63,236 bases of DNA from CAYZGU01 sp964478165 (GCA_964478165.1 CAYZGU010000028.1:1-63236), one strand, 5' to 3'; shown: positions 28,148 through 37,282, numbered from the stretch's first letter. Notes: a model not told the origin generated them from the letters alone. Made by a program: numbers and translations.

Positions 28148-29164
28148 TTAGGAGGTGCTCCGAGAAGGTTTCACAATCTCCCCACGTTGTGCTGATTTAC
28201 AGAGCGCATCACAGATGTGCATTGTGTTTATTGCATTGTCAACGAACCGAGTCTCGAGTTTTCCGCTTTGAACGATACTGGAGAATCGTTCAATCATGTT
28301 TACTTCTTGAATACTTGTCTCGACTCTGTGTTGAGTGGATTGTCCATCCTTGACATGTATCCAAAATCTCGCCGATTTCTCTGTGCAGGGCATGAAGATA
28401 TCGTCACAGACCAAGGAAGCCTTCGTTCCAGCAACCTCCAACCACCTTCTTGATCCGGTGTCGAATCCGCAGTCAAACGATGCCATTCGTGCGTCGTTAA
28501 ACCAGAGCAGTCCTGAGAGGTTGAGATCGACACCCGCATGGTATCGTGCAGTAGCAAAGACTTTCTCTGGAAGTGCGTCAAACGCCCAGATGATGGCGCC
28601 CACACAGTAGTATCCCAGATCTCCAAGGCTGCCTCCGCCAAGTTCTTTATTCAGTCGGATGTCGTCCTCCGGAATCGTATCCCAATTGAATGTGAACGCC
28701 GTGGTAACGCGACGGATTGTTCCGAGATCGCCGTTGTCGATTAGGCATTTCATTTGGGGAGTGCGTTCGTTATGTGTCCACATGACCCCATCCATCAGTT
28801 GTACGTTGTTTTTTCGACAGGCCTCTGCCATAGCTAATGCTTCGACAGTATTTAGCGCCAGAGGTTTTTCGCACAAGATGTGTTTTCCGTGCGACGCCGC
28901 TTTAATGGCCCATTCAGCATGCACTGATGGTGGAGTAGGAAGGTAGATTGCGTCAATCGATCGATCCTGTAGAAGGGCCTCGTAACTTCCATATACTCCA
29001 TGAACGTCGTGCTGAGATGCCCAATGCTGAGCACGTGTCTGGTTCCGGCTGCCAATCGCGTACAAATCTGCGTTGCGTGCAAGATTTACCGCTCGAGCCA
29101 CCTTACTTGCGATGTTTGCCGTACCTATAATGCCCCAACGAACGTTCCGTTTCAATTCGGTCAT
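28148..29164 (-). CDS. Gfo/Idh/MocA-family oxidoreductase
   Basis: A 338-residue NAD(P)-dependent dehydrogenase-type protein. The Rossmann motif is WGIIGTANIASKVARA, the catalytic EKP is CEKPLALN (about residue 93-99), and the C-terminal domain includes GGGSLGDLGYYCVGAI, which is typical of trans-dihydrodiol/xylose dehydrogenase-like members. The ATG at 29164 is preceded too closely by AAGGA; a TTG three codons in would be better spaced. A frame without start codon ends 26 bases upstream (29191), suggesting a former operon partner. The substrate is unknown. Confidence 0.9.
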   Translation of the reverse strand: MTELKRNVRWGIIGTANIASKVARAVNLARNADLYAIGSRNQTRAQHWASQHDVHGVYGSYEALLQDRSIDAIYLPTPPSVHAEWAIKAASHGKHILCEKPLALNTVEALAMAEACRKNNVQLMDGVMWTHNERTPQMKCLIDNGDLGTIRRVTTAFTFNWDTIPEDDIRLNKELGGGSLGDLGYYCVGAIIWAFDALPEKVFATARYHAGVDLNLSGLLWFNDARMASFDCGFDTGSRRWLEVAGTKASLVCDDIFMPCTEKSARFWIHVKDGQSTQHRVETSIQEVNMIERFSSIVQSGKLETRFVDNAINTMHICDALCKSAQRGEIVKPSRSTS

Positions 29165-29190
29165 TCCTTATAGTGGGATTGTAGTAATTG

Positions 29191-29550
29191 TCAGTTCACA
29201 TGCGCCCGATTTCTCAATGCGAGTCTCGGACTTCTGCGCATGGTAACACGCCGTAAATCGTACATCAAGTCTATCGGATAAGTCAAGACATTTTGCAAGT
29301 CCCGATTTTTGGCGATTGTGATAGAACTGGGGCGTGAATGATAATCAGGTACGACCCAATCGAGAATGATATCAGCCAGTGAACGTATGAGATGGTTTTC
29401 TCTGCGAACATAAGTTGCGTGGCGGATAAAACGAATTGCCTGAGCGAGACTGACACGCGGGTGTTGTTGAGTGTGTGCATGCAGGCGCTTTGCGCAGAGC
29501 GGTAGGCGTTCCCATTCGGAGTTGATTGAAAAACGAGCACGGTTGCGGTT
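29191..29550 (-). pseudogene. Open coding frame of 119 codons without a start codon, upstream of Gfo/Idh
   Basis: The minus strand is open from a TAG at 29551-29553 to a TGA at 29191-29193 and contains no ATG. The translation is protein-like: RARFSINSEWERLPLCAKR, then RVSLAQAIRFIRHATYVRR, then SLADIILDWVVPDYHSRPS and LTYPIDLMYDLRRVTMRR. It ends 26 bases before the Gfo/Idh start on the same strand. An adjacent upstream frame (29734 to about 29540) may encode an N-terminal part, which would need a frameshift. I cannot name the family. It could be a broken gene, or a live gene using a rare start. Confidence 0.5.
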
Positions 29551-29677
29551 CTACCGCTGAGTCGATTGGCAGGCATTCTTCAAAGAATTCGATTGGGAAT
29601 TTAGGAAAACCACTATGAACTGCTGCGCCGAATTTGTAATTAGTCGGAGCGTTCACAGATTCAGCCGATAAACGCTG

Positions 29678-29712
29678 TTCACCATGCGTCGGATTCTGAG
29701 ACGCATGGTGAA
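29678..29712. repeat. Perfect 13-bp inverted repeat, 9-base loop
   Basis: The arms at 29678-29690 and 29700-29712 are exactly complementary. No T-run follows on either strand, so it is not a typical terminator. It sits at the start of the frame noted above. Confidence 0.8.
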
Positions 29713-30369
29713 AATAATGATCTGTGGTTTTCATTGTGGGAGGATCTGCAAAATATTCAAAGTGCTTTGATGTCTAGTCCGGTGCATGCACTTATCCGAA
29801 GGGTGCGGATTACACGTGAGTCAAATCACATAACGTGTCACTTATGAAGTCGCGAAAGCACAAGGCGAGCCTGCCTGCACGGATTAAGCGGTTTCCTGTT
29901 TCTACTTGTAGGGAGAGCCGCGGATTTTGGTATTAATTGGCAGGTTCCCGTGGTGTGATAGAGGGCGAAAACTACGTTGTGTTCAGATGCTGGACAAGGG
30001 TGTTTCCAGAATCGATATCTGGTAGACAGTTAGCGACTGCGGCCGTTAAAATGGTTGCTAGAGCACGATCGCATGGAGTCTGGGGTTACTGAAGTTAGGA
30101 CCCTTTGTGCCAGATTGTTTTAGCATTTCATGCTGTCCTAATGCATTCGCGCAGTGTACGTGGCGATTTCATTGCCTCAATCGGTGTAGTTCGTCAAATC
30201 AGAGCCCTAGTGAATATGAGGATTCATCTGACACCGACGTACGGAGAGCAATTGTGCCTTCTGTGAAAAATCTGCGTGGTTGTGTAGAATTTGCACGCCT
30301 AGCAGTTTGGGAGCCTTCTTCTACTCGTTGCCACTGAGCGCTTCGTGAATTATTTGGTGATGTCCATGT
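29713..30369. other. Gap before the polyprenol/diacylglycerol kinase-like gene
   Basis: Nothing recognisable. A plus-strand frame at 30107-30337 has no motif and no ribosome site. Confidence 0.4.
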
Positions 30370-30398
30370 CTGGCATCATTCTTGCTCTACATTATACT
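30370..30398 (+). promoter_or_regulatory. Possible promoter for the kinase-like membrane gene
   Basis: CTGGCA (30370-30375) and TATACT (30393-30398) are 17 bases apart, with AGGAGG directly following at 30400. The -35 match is only 4 of 6. Confidence 0.35.
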
Positions 30399-30415
30399 CA
30401 GGAGGTAATGAGGTT

Positions 30416-30982
30416 ATGGTACAGGAATTAAGGCGCAAAGGTATTCATCTATTTGGTCTCCTCGTTCCGATAGTCTACATATTCGTTGAGACCCGTGCCG
30501 CTGTAGTTGCGGTTGGCGTACTCGTGGTAGTCGCGCTTCTCATCGAACTGGTGAAGGCTGTCTTGCCATCATTCAGCATCATATTTTTACGGGTGCTTAC
30601 ACCGCTTCTGCGCTCGCATGAAAGAGACGGTGCTATAACCGGAGCCACGTACTACTTGATAGGATCGTTCCTTTCCATAGTACTCTTTCCCAAATTTTTG
30701 GCAATCATCTGCATCTTGTTTATGATTTTTGGAGACATGTCTGCTGCGTTGATAGGTAAGCAGTGGGGCCGTACGAGGTTATTTACCCGAAAGACTCTAG
30801 AAGGGAGTGTTGCCTGTTTTATGGTTTGTGTTTTCATAGCGCTTGTGAAATTCAATCCTGTTGTCGCGATTGTGGGCGCTCTCGCAGCCACGTTGGTTGA
30901 ACTTCTTCCAACAGGGCTTGATGATAATCTGACGATGCCGTTGCTTTCTGGTGTAGTCATGGAGTTCACCCTCAACATCTAA
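30416..30982 (+). CDS. Diacylglycerol/polyprenol kinase family membrane protein
   Basis: A 188-residue polytopic protein of the dolichol-kinase / CTP-dependent phosphatidate-cytidylyltransferase-like family. It opens with ELRRKGIHLFGLLVPIVYI, where the conserved RK-xxH motif is typical. Six or so helices follow. The loop FMIFGDMSAALIGKQWGR holds the conserved GD-x-x-A. KTLEGSVACF is the matching K-(T/S)-x-EG motif, and ELLPTGLDDNLTMPL near the end is also typical. It probably phosphorylates a lipid alcohol. AGGAGG (30400-30405) serves the ATG at 30416. Confidence 0.85.
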   Translation: MVQELRRKGIHLFGLLVPIVYIFVETRAAVVAVGVLVVVALLIELVKAVLPSFSIIFLRVLTPLLRSHERDGAITGATYYLIGSFLSIVLFPKFLAIICILFMIFGDMSAALIGKQWGRTRLFTRKTLEGSVACFMVCVFIALVKFNPVVAIVGALAATLVELLPTGLDDNLTMPLLSGVVMEFTLNI

Positions 30983-31172
30983 CTGCGATGCAAAACGCCA
31001 GTATTGGCTGTCCGGTGGGGAACTCATAGCACGAGTAAGTCTCTTTCCCAACTTTGAGCGGCCCCGTCTCAGCTCTGAACGCACATTAATACGCAATTGC
31101 GCTGGTTTGTCGAGTTAATACTGCGGTGACAGCTCTTGCATTTGTGTTTCTCAGTTGTCAAGACGGGGGAAT

Positions 31173-32105
31173 ATGCCCGAGATTCCATTAAAATCAATTA
31201 CTAAACGTTTTGCTAATCTGGTTGCCGTTGACGTTCTCAATCCGAAAATACACAATCGCCAATTTGTAGCACTGTTAGGTGAGTCGGAATGAGGGGAGAC
31301 AACTATACTCTGATTGATTGACGGGGTAGGACATCGTGCAGAGGCAATATCTTAATCGGAGGAACATGTGTCAAGAATCTGTCATTTGTCCCTAGCCGAT
31401 GGTGATAGCGTGTTTTTGTTTCAGTTCCATGTTGTATCCGCACGTAAGTGCGTACGAAAATATCCCGCTTGCCCTCAAGGCAGTCAAGCGCCCTAAATCC
31501 GAGATTCATGTACGGGTCGGAGAGGTCGCCGACATTTTGCATATTCAGTTACAACTGAATTGGAAGCCGACGCATCTAAGTGAGGGGAGATGCAGCGTGT
31601 TGCACTTGGACGGACGGTGGTGCGGCAGGCGAAAGTATTCTTAATGGACGAACCCATGGCGAATCTCGTTGCCAAACTTCGGATCGAGATGAGATTGGAC
31701 CTAAGGAAGCTGCAGCATCAACTTGGGACGACGGTAGTGTTCGTGACACAAGATTAGCTGGAAACCATGTCAACGCCCGACAAAACTGCCGTATTACATG
31801 AAGACGGGCTCCAACAGGTCCGAACTCATCACCGGGTCTATAACACCCCATCCATAGCCCTTGGTTTGTTACCGGAGTTATGGGTGTGACACGTCCATGA
31901 ATCTGATTGAGGTGACGCTTCGTTTGTATGATGGACGCATGTATTACCTTTTACAGATAACAATGTTTCGGGTGCCTTCTCGCACGTTTTCAGTGCACGA
32001 CTTCCAGATGAAGCGCAGGCACATGAGTTGATTATTGGAATCCGGTCAGAACACATTACTATTACTAAGGAACCATGCATTTACTGCAACGCCTTGGTTC
32101 CCTAA
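31173..32105 (+). pseudogene. Decayed sugar ABC transporter ATP-binding protein (MalK/UgpC type)
   Basis: An ABC ATPase ruined by stops and frameshifts. It starts MPEIPLKSITKRFANLVAVD with a good GGGGGA upstream, then stops right where the Walker A loop should be. In other frames follow YPHVSAYENIPLALKAVKR (after the Q-loop), RVGEVADIL, and the signature region GEMQRVALGR. Walker B is VFLMDEPMANL, with KLRIEMRLDLRKLQHQLGTT after it and the switch position read as VTQD instead of VTHD. A stop, then LQQVRTHHRVYNTPS and a TOBE fragment IGIRSEHITI, complete it. The family energises uptake of sugars or glycerol phosphate. No permease or binding protein genes lie beside it. Confidence 0.9.
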
Positions 32106-32339
32106 ACACTGTCAACTAATTCTTAACAGGCATTCGCCTGAGCCACTCTTGCGGTGCTCAGAGTTCGCACTCAGCGAGCATCTGAGTTTAGAGTAGACCA
32201 GCCGCCTATTTGGCTGTATTCGGATGAGAATCAGATTCGCTTTTTTGAAACCCGAACATAGCCGGTCCAATGCTGATTTCTTAGGGGAGCATGAGCGGAC
32301 GTCGAACTAAAGTTGAATTAAGGGAAGGGAGGAAGACAC

Positions 32340-33197
32340 TTGCGGAAAATTCCGTGCCGACTTGTGGCTTTGGATCTTGATGGCACACTGCTTGATAGCA
32401 ATCATGCCGTAACAGATCGAACACGTGTTACACTTCAGAAGCTCTCTCAAGAAGGAGTTGTGGTCGTGTTAGCTTCGGGAAGGATGCACCAATCAATACT
32501 ACCAATCAGTAACCGGATTGGACTTGAAAACCCAATTATCTCATACAATGGTGGGATGGTTAAGGATGCGAAGACAGGCAATCTCTACCACCATTCTCCA
32601 ATCCCGGCTGAGATCGCGATGGAACTAGTGGAACACTGCGATCGCAGAGGTCTACATCTGAATTTTTGTTTGGACGACGAACTTTACATCAGAACGAGAA
32701 ATTCGTGGAGCGAACTGTACGAAAGTCGCACGGGTGTCGGTGCACAAGCTTTGGGCGATTTGCGGGAACTTGCAGGTTCTGAGCCCACAAAGATGCAGGT
32801 GCTGGAGGCCCCTGAGAAGATACAAGAATTACTGATTGAGTTTCGTCGACATTTCGGAGGACGTTTGTACATCACGCAGACACAGATCGAATACATTGAA
32901 TTCATGAATCAGGGCGTTTCAAAAGGACCGGCCCTGAGAGCCTTGGTCGATCGACTGGGTATCGAGATGGATTCGGTTGTTGCCTTCGGCGACAGTTATA
33001 ATGATGAAAGTATGATGAAAGCTGTTGGTTTCAGTGTTGCTATGGGCAATGCAGTTGAAGAGATTAAAATTTGTGCCGACTACGTAACCTACACGAATGA
33101 CGAAGATGGGGTAGCACGCGCCATTGAACGGCTATTACTTGTCGGTAGCACGGCGCTTCAGGGCGTTGACGGGGATATTAGCCGTAAGAGCCATTGA
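32340..33197 (+). CDS. Cof-type HAD-superfamily phosphatase
   Basis: A 285-residue hydrolase of the Cof/YidA group that removes phosphate from sugar phosphates, nucleotides or flavin derivatives. Motif I is LDLDGTLLDS with both catalytic Asp residues. Motif II is VLASGR, the C2 cap domain covers about residues 85-190, a Lys in GVSKGPAL is motif III, and AFGDSYNDESMM carries the motif IV acids. The start is TTG at 32340, preceded by GGGAGGA. Its last 63 bases overlap the 3' end of minE on the opposite strand. It lies just after the dead ABC ATPase, where sugar-phosphate handling would fit. Confidence 0.9.
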   Translation: MRKIPCRLVALDLDGTLLDSNHAVTDRTRVTLQKLSQEGVVVVLASGRMHQSILPISNRIGLENPIISYNGGMVKDAKTGNLYHHSPIPAEIAMELVEHCDRRGLHLNFCLDDELYIRTRNSWSELYESRTGVGAQALGDLRELAGSEPTKMQVLEAPEKIQELLIEFRRHFGGRLYITQTQIEYIEFMNQGVSKGPALRALVDRLGIEMDSVVAFGDSYNDESMMKAVGFSVAMGNAVEEIKICADYVTYTNDEDGVARAIERLLLVGSTALQGVDGDISRKSH

Positions 33198-33416
33198 ACC
33201 ACGCTCCCGTTGAAGTTCCATCTCAATACCGTCTGTTGGAAACTCAAAGTATTGTGCTAGAAGCTCTGTAAGTTTGAGTTGTAAATCCTTCATAATCTCT
33301 TCGTTTGTGCCAACGCGGTCCTGAACGAGGATCAATTGCAGACGGTTCTTTGCAATGTTTTTGCTTGCAGGCTCTGCTGGATTCCGATGTAGCATCCGCA
33401 TCAATTGTCGAAGCAT
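33135..33416 (-). CDS. minE: Cell division topological specificity factor MinE
   Basis: Stimulates MinD ATPase and drives the Min oscillation that keeps the division ring at mid-cell. The 93-residue protein has a basic amphipathic N-terminus (MLRQLMRMLHR), the MinD-binding core ending in KNRLQLILVQDR, and a C-terminal dimerisation domain with LLAQYFEF and EMELQRERGS. The start has AAGGAG eight bases upstream. It follows minD by 14 bases. Its 3' end overlaps the HAD phosphatase gene by 63 bases on the other strand. Confidence 0.94.
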   Translation of the reverse strand: MLRQLMRMLHRNPAEPASKNIAKNRLQLILVQDRVGTNEEIMKDLQLKLTELLAQYFEFPTDGIEMELQRERGSMALTANIPVNALKRRATDK

Positions 33417-33430
33417 GTCTTATTCTCCTT

Positions 33431-34225
33431 TTAGCTTCCGCCGGTCAACTTGCCCATTAGTTGACTCAGCCAGTTTTCGGCTTTGAATTCCGGTATGGGC
33501 ACATCCTCCCCTTCAAGCCGCTGTGCAATCCGATTGTACGCCTCACCCGCGAGGGAACCGTGATTGTAGGCGAGAGGCATTCCGCGATTGGTTGAAACTA
33601 CGATTTCGGGATCCTCAGGCACGATGCCGATGAGCTCGATTGAGAGAATGTCGATGACGTCTTGTTGGCCCATCATGTCTCCAGCTTTGACCATTCGCGG
33701 GGCAAGTCTGTTTATTATGAGATGCATCTTGCTTATTTCCATGTTCTGTAGCAGACCAATGATGCGATCCGCATCTCGGACCGCTGCAACTTCAGGAGTC
33801 GTCACAATAAGTGCTTCGTCTGCACCGGCTGCGGCATTCTGAAACCCTTGTTCGATTCCGGCAGGAGAATCAATCAGAACATAATCGAAATCGTCTTTGA
33901 GGTCGACCGAGATTTTTCTCATCTGCTCAGGTTGGATATCTGTCTTGTTGTTCTTCTGAGAGGCTGCAAGCAAATTTAACTCTTTGACGCGGCGGTCTTT
34001 AACTAAGGCCTTGTCAATGGCACAGGTGCCCTCGATGACGTCCATTGAAGTATACACCACGCGGCTCTCGAGCCCCATTATAACATCGAGATTTCTTAGC
34101 CCTACATCCGCGTCAATTACAGCAACCGATTTTCCCCTCATTGCAAGTGCTGTTCCCAGATTAGCGGTAGAAGTGCTTTTGCCGACTCCTCCTTTCCCGG
34201 AGGTTACTACAATGGCTCGTCCCAT
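33431..34225 (-). CDS. minD: Septum site-determining ATPase MinD
   Basis: A peripheral-membrane ATPase recruiting MinC and MinE to block off-centre division. The deviant Walker A is VTSGKGGVGKSTSTANLG at the N-terminus. Switch and Walker B elements are VLIDSPAGIEQG, and DADVGLRNLDVIMG is the family signature. The final residues (NWLSQLMGKLTGGS) look like a short amphipathic membrane-targeting helix. The length (264) is normal. It is flanked by minC 107 bases upstream and minE 14 bases downstream. Confidence 0.97.
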   Translation of the reverse strand: MGRAIVVTSGKGGVGKSTSTANLGTALAMRGKSVAVIDADVGLRNLDVIMGLESRVVYTSMDVIEGTCAIDKALVKDRRVKELNLLAASQKNNKTDIQPEQMRKISVDLKDDFDYVLIDSPAGIEQGFQNAAAGADEALIVTTPEVAAVRDADRIIGLLQNMEISKMHLIINRLAPRMVKAGDMMGQQDVIDILSIELIGIVPEDPEIVVSTNRGMPLAYNHGSLAGEAYNRIAQRLEGEDVPIPEFKAENWLSQLMGKLTGGS

Positions 34226-34332
34226 ACTTTCAGAATCCTTTCTTTTTGCGAACGTGTATGGCAGGTTATGTGCTCATCTGGGTTCGAATTTAAGATGGCC
34301 ACAGACATCCGTTACCTACCTGTGTTAGGTGA

Positions 34333-35025
34333 TTAAAGTCCCTCAAATGCCTCAACCACGATTGTGCCGTCAGTCTGAGTTCGAGCAATTTCGACTGTAT
34401 CTCGTGGACGCTGTTTTCGAGAAGGAGGGCGAGTAATGAAGCATCCGATTCTCAATTGCGTAGGTACGAGATTGATTGCAATGATTACCGCAGACGTGTT
34501 GCCTAGTGCTCCAGCATGTGCAATGCCACGGAGAGTTCCCAGAACGACCACGTCTCCAGCGGCTATTACCTCTGCGCCCGGATTGACATCGCCTAGAATC
34601 ACGACGTTGCCCTCGAGGAATCGTTCAACTTGCCCTGAGCGCATAGTCTGTCGAACAAATTGAGTCTTCTCATCTTCTGTTGTCAGGGAATAGTCGCTGC
34701 CAGAATCCTGCGGTTTGTGTGGTGGTCTCGCCCCAAGAACAGGTGAATCTTGAAGCGATTCGGCCAGGTGGCTCGATTTATCTATGCGCGGCTTGATTTC
34801 GAGGCCGTATATTTCTTGAAGCATGCGCTCTAATTGGTTTAACTCATGGGTTTGCAGTGCGCCACTGCCCAAATCAATTCTCACCCCTGTGCCCGCGAGA
34901 GAATTGCCCAATTTCGCCATGCGTTCCTCTATCTGCGATATGATGTCCTCTATCTTAGCGCCTGCATCGATAACAAGGTGTAGACCATCGCGATATCCTT
35001 TTAGTTCGACAACTGAATCTGGCAT
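34333..35025 (-). CDS. minC: Septum site-determining protein MinC
   Basis: Inhibits FtsZ polymers and is targeted by MinD. The 230-residue product has an N-terminal FtsZ-inhibiting domain (about 1-100). A Pro/Ser-rich linker and the C-terminal beta-helix follow, with the stretches RSGQVERFLEGNVVILGDV, NPGAEVIAAGDVVVLGTLR and GIAHAGALGNTSAVIIA. These glycine-aspartate turns are diagnostic. Upstream sits larA, which ends 44 bases before the minC start; the two may be co-transcribed, an uncommon neighbour relation. Confidence 0.95.
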   Translation of the reverse strand: MPDSVVELKGYRDGLHLVIDAGAKIEDIISQIEERMAKLGNSLAGTGVRIDLGSGALQTHELNQLERMLQEIYGLEIKPRIDKSSHLAESLQDSPVLGARPPHKPQDSGSDYSLTTEDEKTQFVRQTMRSGQVERFLEGNVVILGDVNPGAEVIAAGDVVVLGTLRGIAHAGALGNTSAVIIAINLVPTQLRIGCFITRPPSRKQRPRDTVEIARTQTDGTIVVEAFEGL

Positions 35026-35069
35026 AGCCTGTGGTTTCGTCCTTCCCGAGGCGAGCTGAGGTTCTCGAT

Positions 35070-36347
35070 TTACACATTCTGGATTTGCGCCAGTACATAT
35101 GGACCGTCGGGTATTGCCGCAATCTGAGCGTCAGTCCCATGTTTGGCTAGTGCACGCTGGACACCCTCTTTGGGCGTCTGCAGAGGTTGTACAAAGAGCT
35201 GTTCTTGTTGTTGGCTAGGAATACCGTCTGAGTATAAGTAGATGTCCGCCTTTTTTGCGACCTTCACCAATTCTTCAAGTTGCCATTGATCAACCACGAA
35301 TTTTTCGGAGTCGTACAAATCACGTACGAACTGGCCAAGGTCTTGTGTTTTTAGGATTAGCTCAGTAAATGCCTTACTACCGATGCCCTGAGAACATTCA
35401 GCAACTAAAATTATAGTACCGCGCTCCTTGACAATTTCGACAGCTGCTAGGAGCCCCTTTACCGCCTGGTAAAATGTCGTATCAAGCGGATATCCGGCAC
35501 TTGAGACTAACACGGTGTCAGCGGGCTTCATTACCGTCGCGGTCACCTGATTTGCCACGAAGTGACAGCCGTCCTGGTGTGATTCAATCAATCCACCCGC
35601 AAACACACCCGTGATGCGACGGTCATGGTCAATCGCAACGTTCAGATTAAAATCTACACCAGCCATCAGCGCGATCTCCGTGGCCTCTTGGTGAAAGGGG
35701 TTGTCGTCGAGGATGCCAGCACGCGCGTTCGGGTGCTCAAGAATTCCCGGTCCATGCATAACTTTAACAGTCTCAATAGAGGCGATACCTGGACAAACTG
35801 CCTTGCGTCCGCCGGAATACCCCGCCATCAAATGGGGTTCGATTAAACCAGTGACGATTTTCAGGTCCGCATCCAAATACGTTGTGTCAATGTGCACTGG
35901 GGTACCGTTACGCGTCAAGCCCAGAAAATTGTGAGTTTCTGGCCGCTCTGAATGGTGGTTAACGATGCGGTAGTTGTTTATGATGTCAGCCCCCACCATT
36001 TCCGGCAGCTCAGCCAATGTGGTGGGGCGGTGGATTCCCGTTGCAACAAGAATCACGATTTGTTCTCGAGGGATTCCCGCTTGTTCTAGTGTATTAAGTA
36101 GCGGCGGTAGGAGAATTTGATTGGGAACGGGCCGTGTAATATCAGAGATCACCACACAAGCCGAAGTCCGTCCATTTGCCAATACTGACAACGGGAGCGA
36201 GCTGATGGGGGATTGGATTGCGTCAGAGATTGCTGTATCTGGTTGCTCGAGAGGTGGAGTCTGTTGACTGGTCAGCAACGCTACGAGGTTTTTGTCTGGT
36301 ACTTCAACTTCCAGGATGCCACGGCCATATTTCATTTCAACTTTCAT
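35070..36347 (-). CDS. larA: Nickel-dependent lactate racemase family protein (LarA-like)
   Basis: Interconverts D- and L-lactate or a related 2-hydroxyacid using the nickel-pincer nucleotide. The N-terminal domain (DUF2088) has SDITRPVPNQILLPPLL and ATGIHRPTT, supplying the first His. GLIEPHLMAGYSGGRKAVCP supplies a second His and the Lys that tethers the cofactor. VKVMHGPGILEHPN adds another nickel His. The C-terminal domain contains SSAGYPLDTTFYQAVKGL. The length (425) matches the family. LarA homologues act on several substrates, so lactate is not proven. larB lies about 14 kb away on the other strand; larC and larE are not in the window. Confidence 0.9.
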   Translation of the reverse strand: MKVEMKYGRGILEVEVPDKNLVALLTSQQTPPLEQPDTAISDAIQSPISSLPLSVLANGRTSACVVISDITRPVPNQILLPPLLNTLEQAGIPREQIVILVATGIHRPTTLAELPEMVGADIINNYRIVNHHSERPETHNFLGLTRNGTPVHIDTTYLDADLKIVTGLIEPHLMAGYSGGRKAVCPGIASIETVKVMHGPGILEHPNARAGILDDNPFHQEATEIALMAGVDFNLNVAIDHDRRITGVFAGGLIESHQDGCHFVANQVTATVMKPADTVLVSSAGYPLDTTFYQAVKGLLAAVEIVKERGTIILVAECSQGIGSKAFTELILKTQDLGQFVRDLYDSEKFVVDQWQLEELVKVAKKADIYLYSDGIPSQQQEQLFVQPLQTPKEGVQRALAKHGTDAQIAAIPDGPYVLAQIQNV

Positions 36348-36701
36348 AAGAAAACCCTAGTATCGGCTGAGATTTGTCATTATGCGGACTCCCAAGCATT
36401 ATAAACGAAGTCGCTAGTCTATAGCAACTCTTTTTTGTCAGAATGTGCGATTCAATATCTAATGGCCTAGAGTGGAATCGATGATTCTCGTGATTAACTA
36501 ACTTCGAAGAATGTTCCAATTCTGTACGCCGATTAAGAGGCCCCACTTTCGGAGGTCCGGTACTAAAGAAATTTCGGTGCGTGGCTACGGTGAGAGTCTT
36601 TCGCGTGTGGATTGATTAGGCTCGACGGTAATTGCCTTTCTTCTTAGTGTGTGAACACCATGAGGAGGCGTCGCTAAGTTCGCGACAGACGAATTGAATG
36701 T

Positions 36702-36748
36702 GTTATTCTGCTCTATGACGGTCATTTGAGAGCGATAGAGCAGAATAA
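36702..36748. repeat. Perfect 14-bp inverted repeat, 19-base loop
   Basis: The arms ttattctgctctat (36702-36715) and its exact complement (36735-36748) surround 19 bases. No T-run follows. It could be a protein-binding dyad or an RNA stem. Confidence 0.8.
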
Positions 36749-37254
36749 GTCACTCACGTGGGGTTTTGAACAAAGAGTCGTGTCCTTTTGAAAGTCAAAT
36801 TTAAACCGGCAGTAATTATGAGAGTGCTGCGGAGAACTTGGTACTTAATAAACCTACAGGCATAAGCGAGGCGCTCATATTGCCTTGATTCGATTGGCAA
36901 TCTAGGTCAGAGTTATGGGTTCTCAAATCTCGATGACTCAAATCATTGCTTGCTCTAGGTAACCGAATCCTGAATGTTGCTGATGGATAAAATGATTTAT
37001 ATTAGCCAAGATGGCGGCACAATGAGTCATGATTAGAAAATAGAAAGGGGAGCTAGGCTTGGGAGTTGGTCCAGCGGAAACCGGACAAGCAGAAGATTGG
37101 GTAGCATTGAATAGGAGACAGTGTCGATTGCTCCTCGGTCCGAAATTCCATGAATGGACGTACTATCGAATTCCGCATGCAATTCTTTCCAGTCTAGAGA
37201 GGAAGTGTCGAAAAATCGTAAATAGTCAATCTCTAAAGGAAACACGGATTGTCG

Positions 37255-37282
37255 TTGACAAAGATGGATGAGTCTGTATAAT
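37255..37282 (+). promoter_or_regulatory. Perfect-consensus sigma-70 promoter in a gene-free region
   Basis: TTGACA (37255-37260) and TATAAT (37277-37282) match the consensus at all 12 positions with a 16-base spacer. The nearest downstream gene on that strand starts 840 bases later. A perfect palindrome begins one base after the -10 box. Confidence 0.65.
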
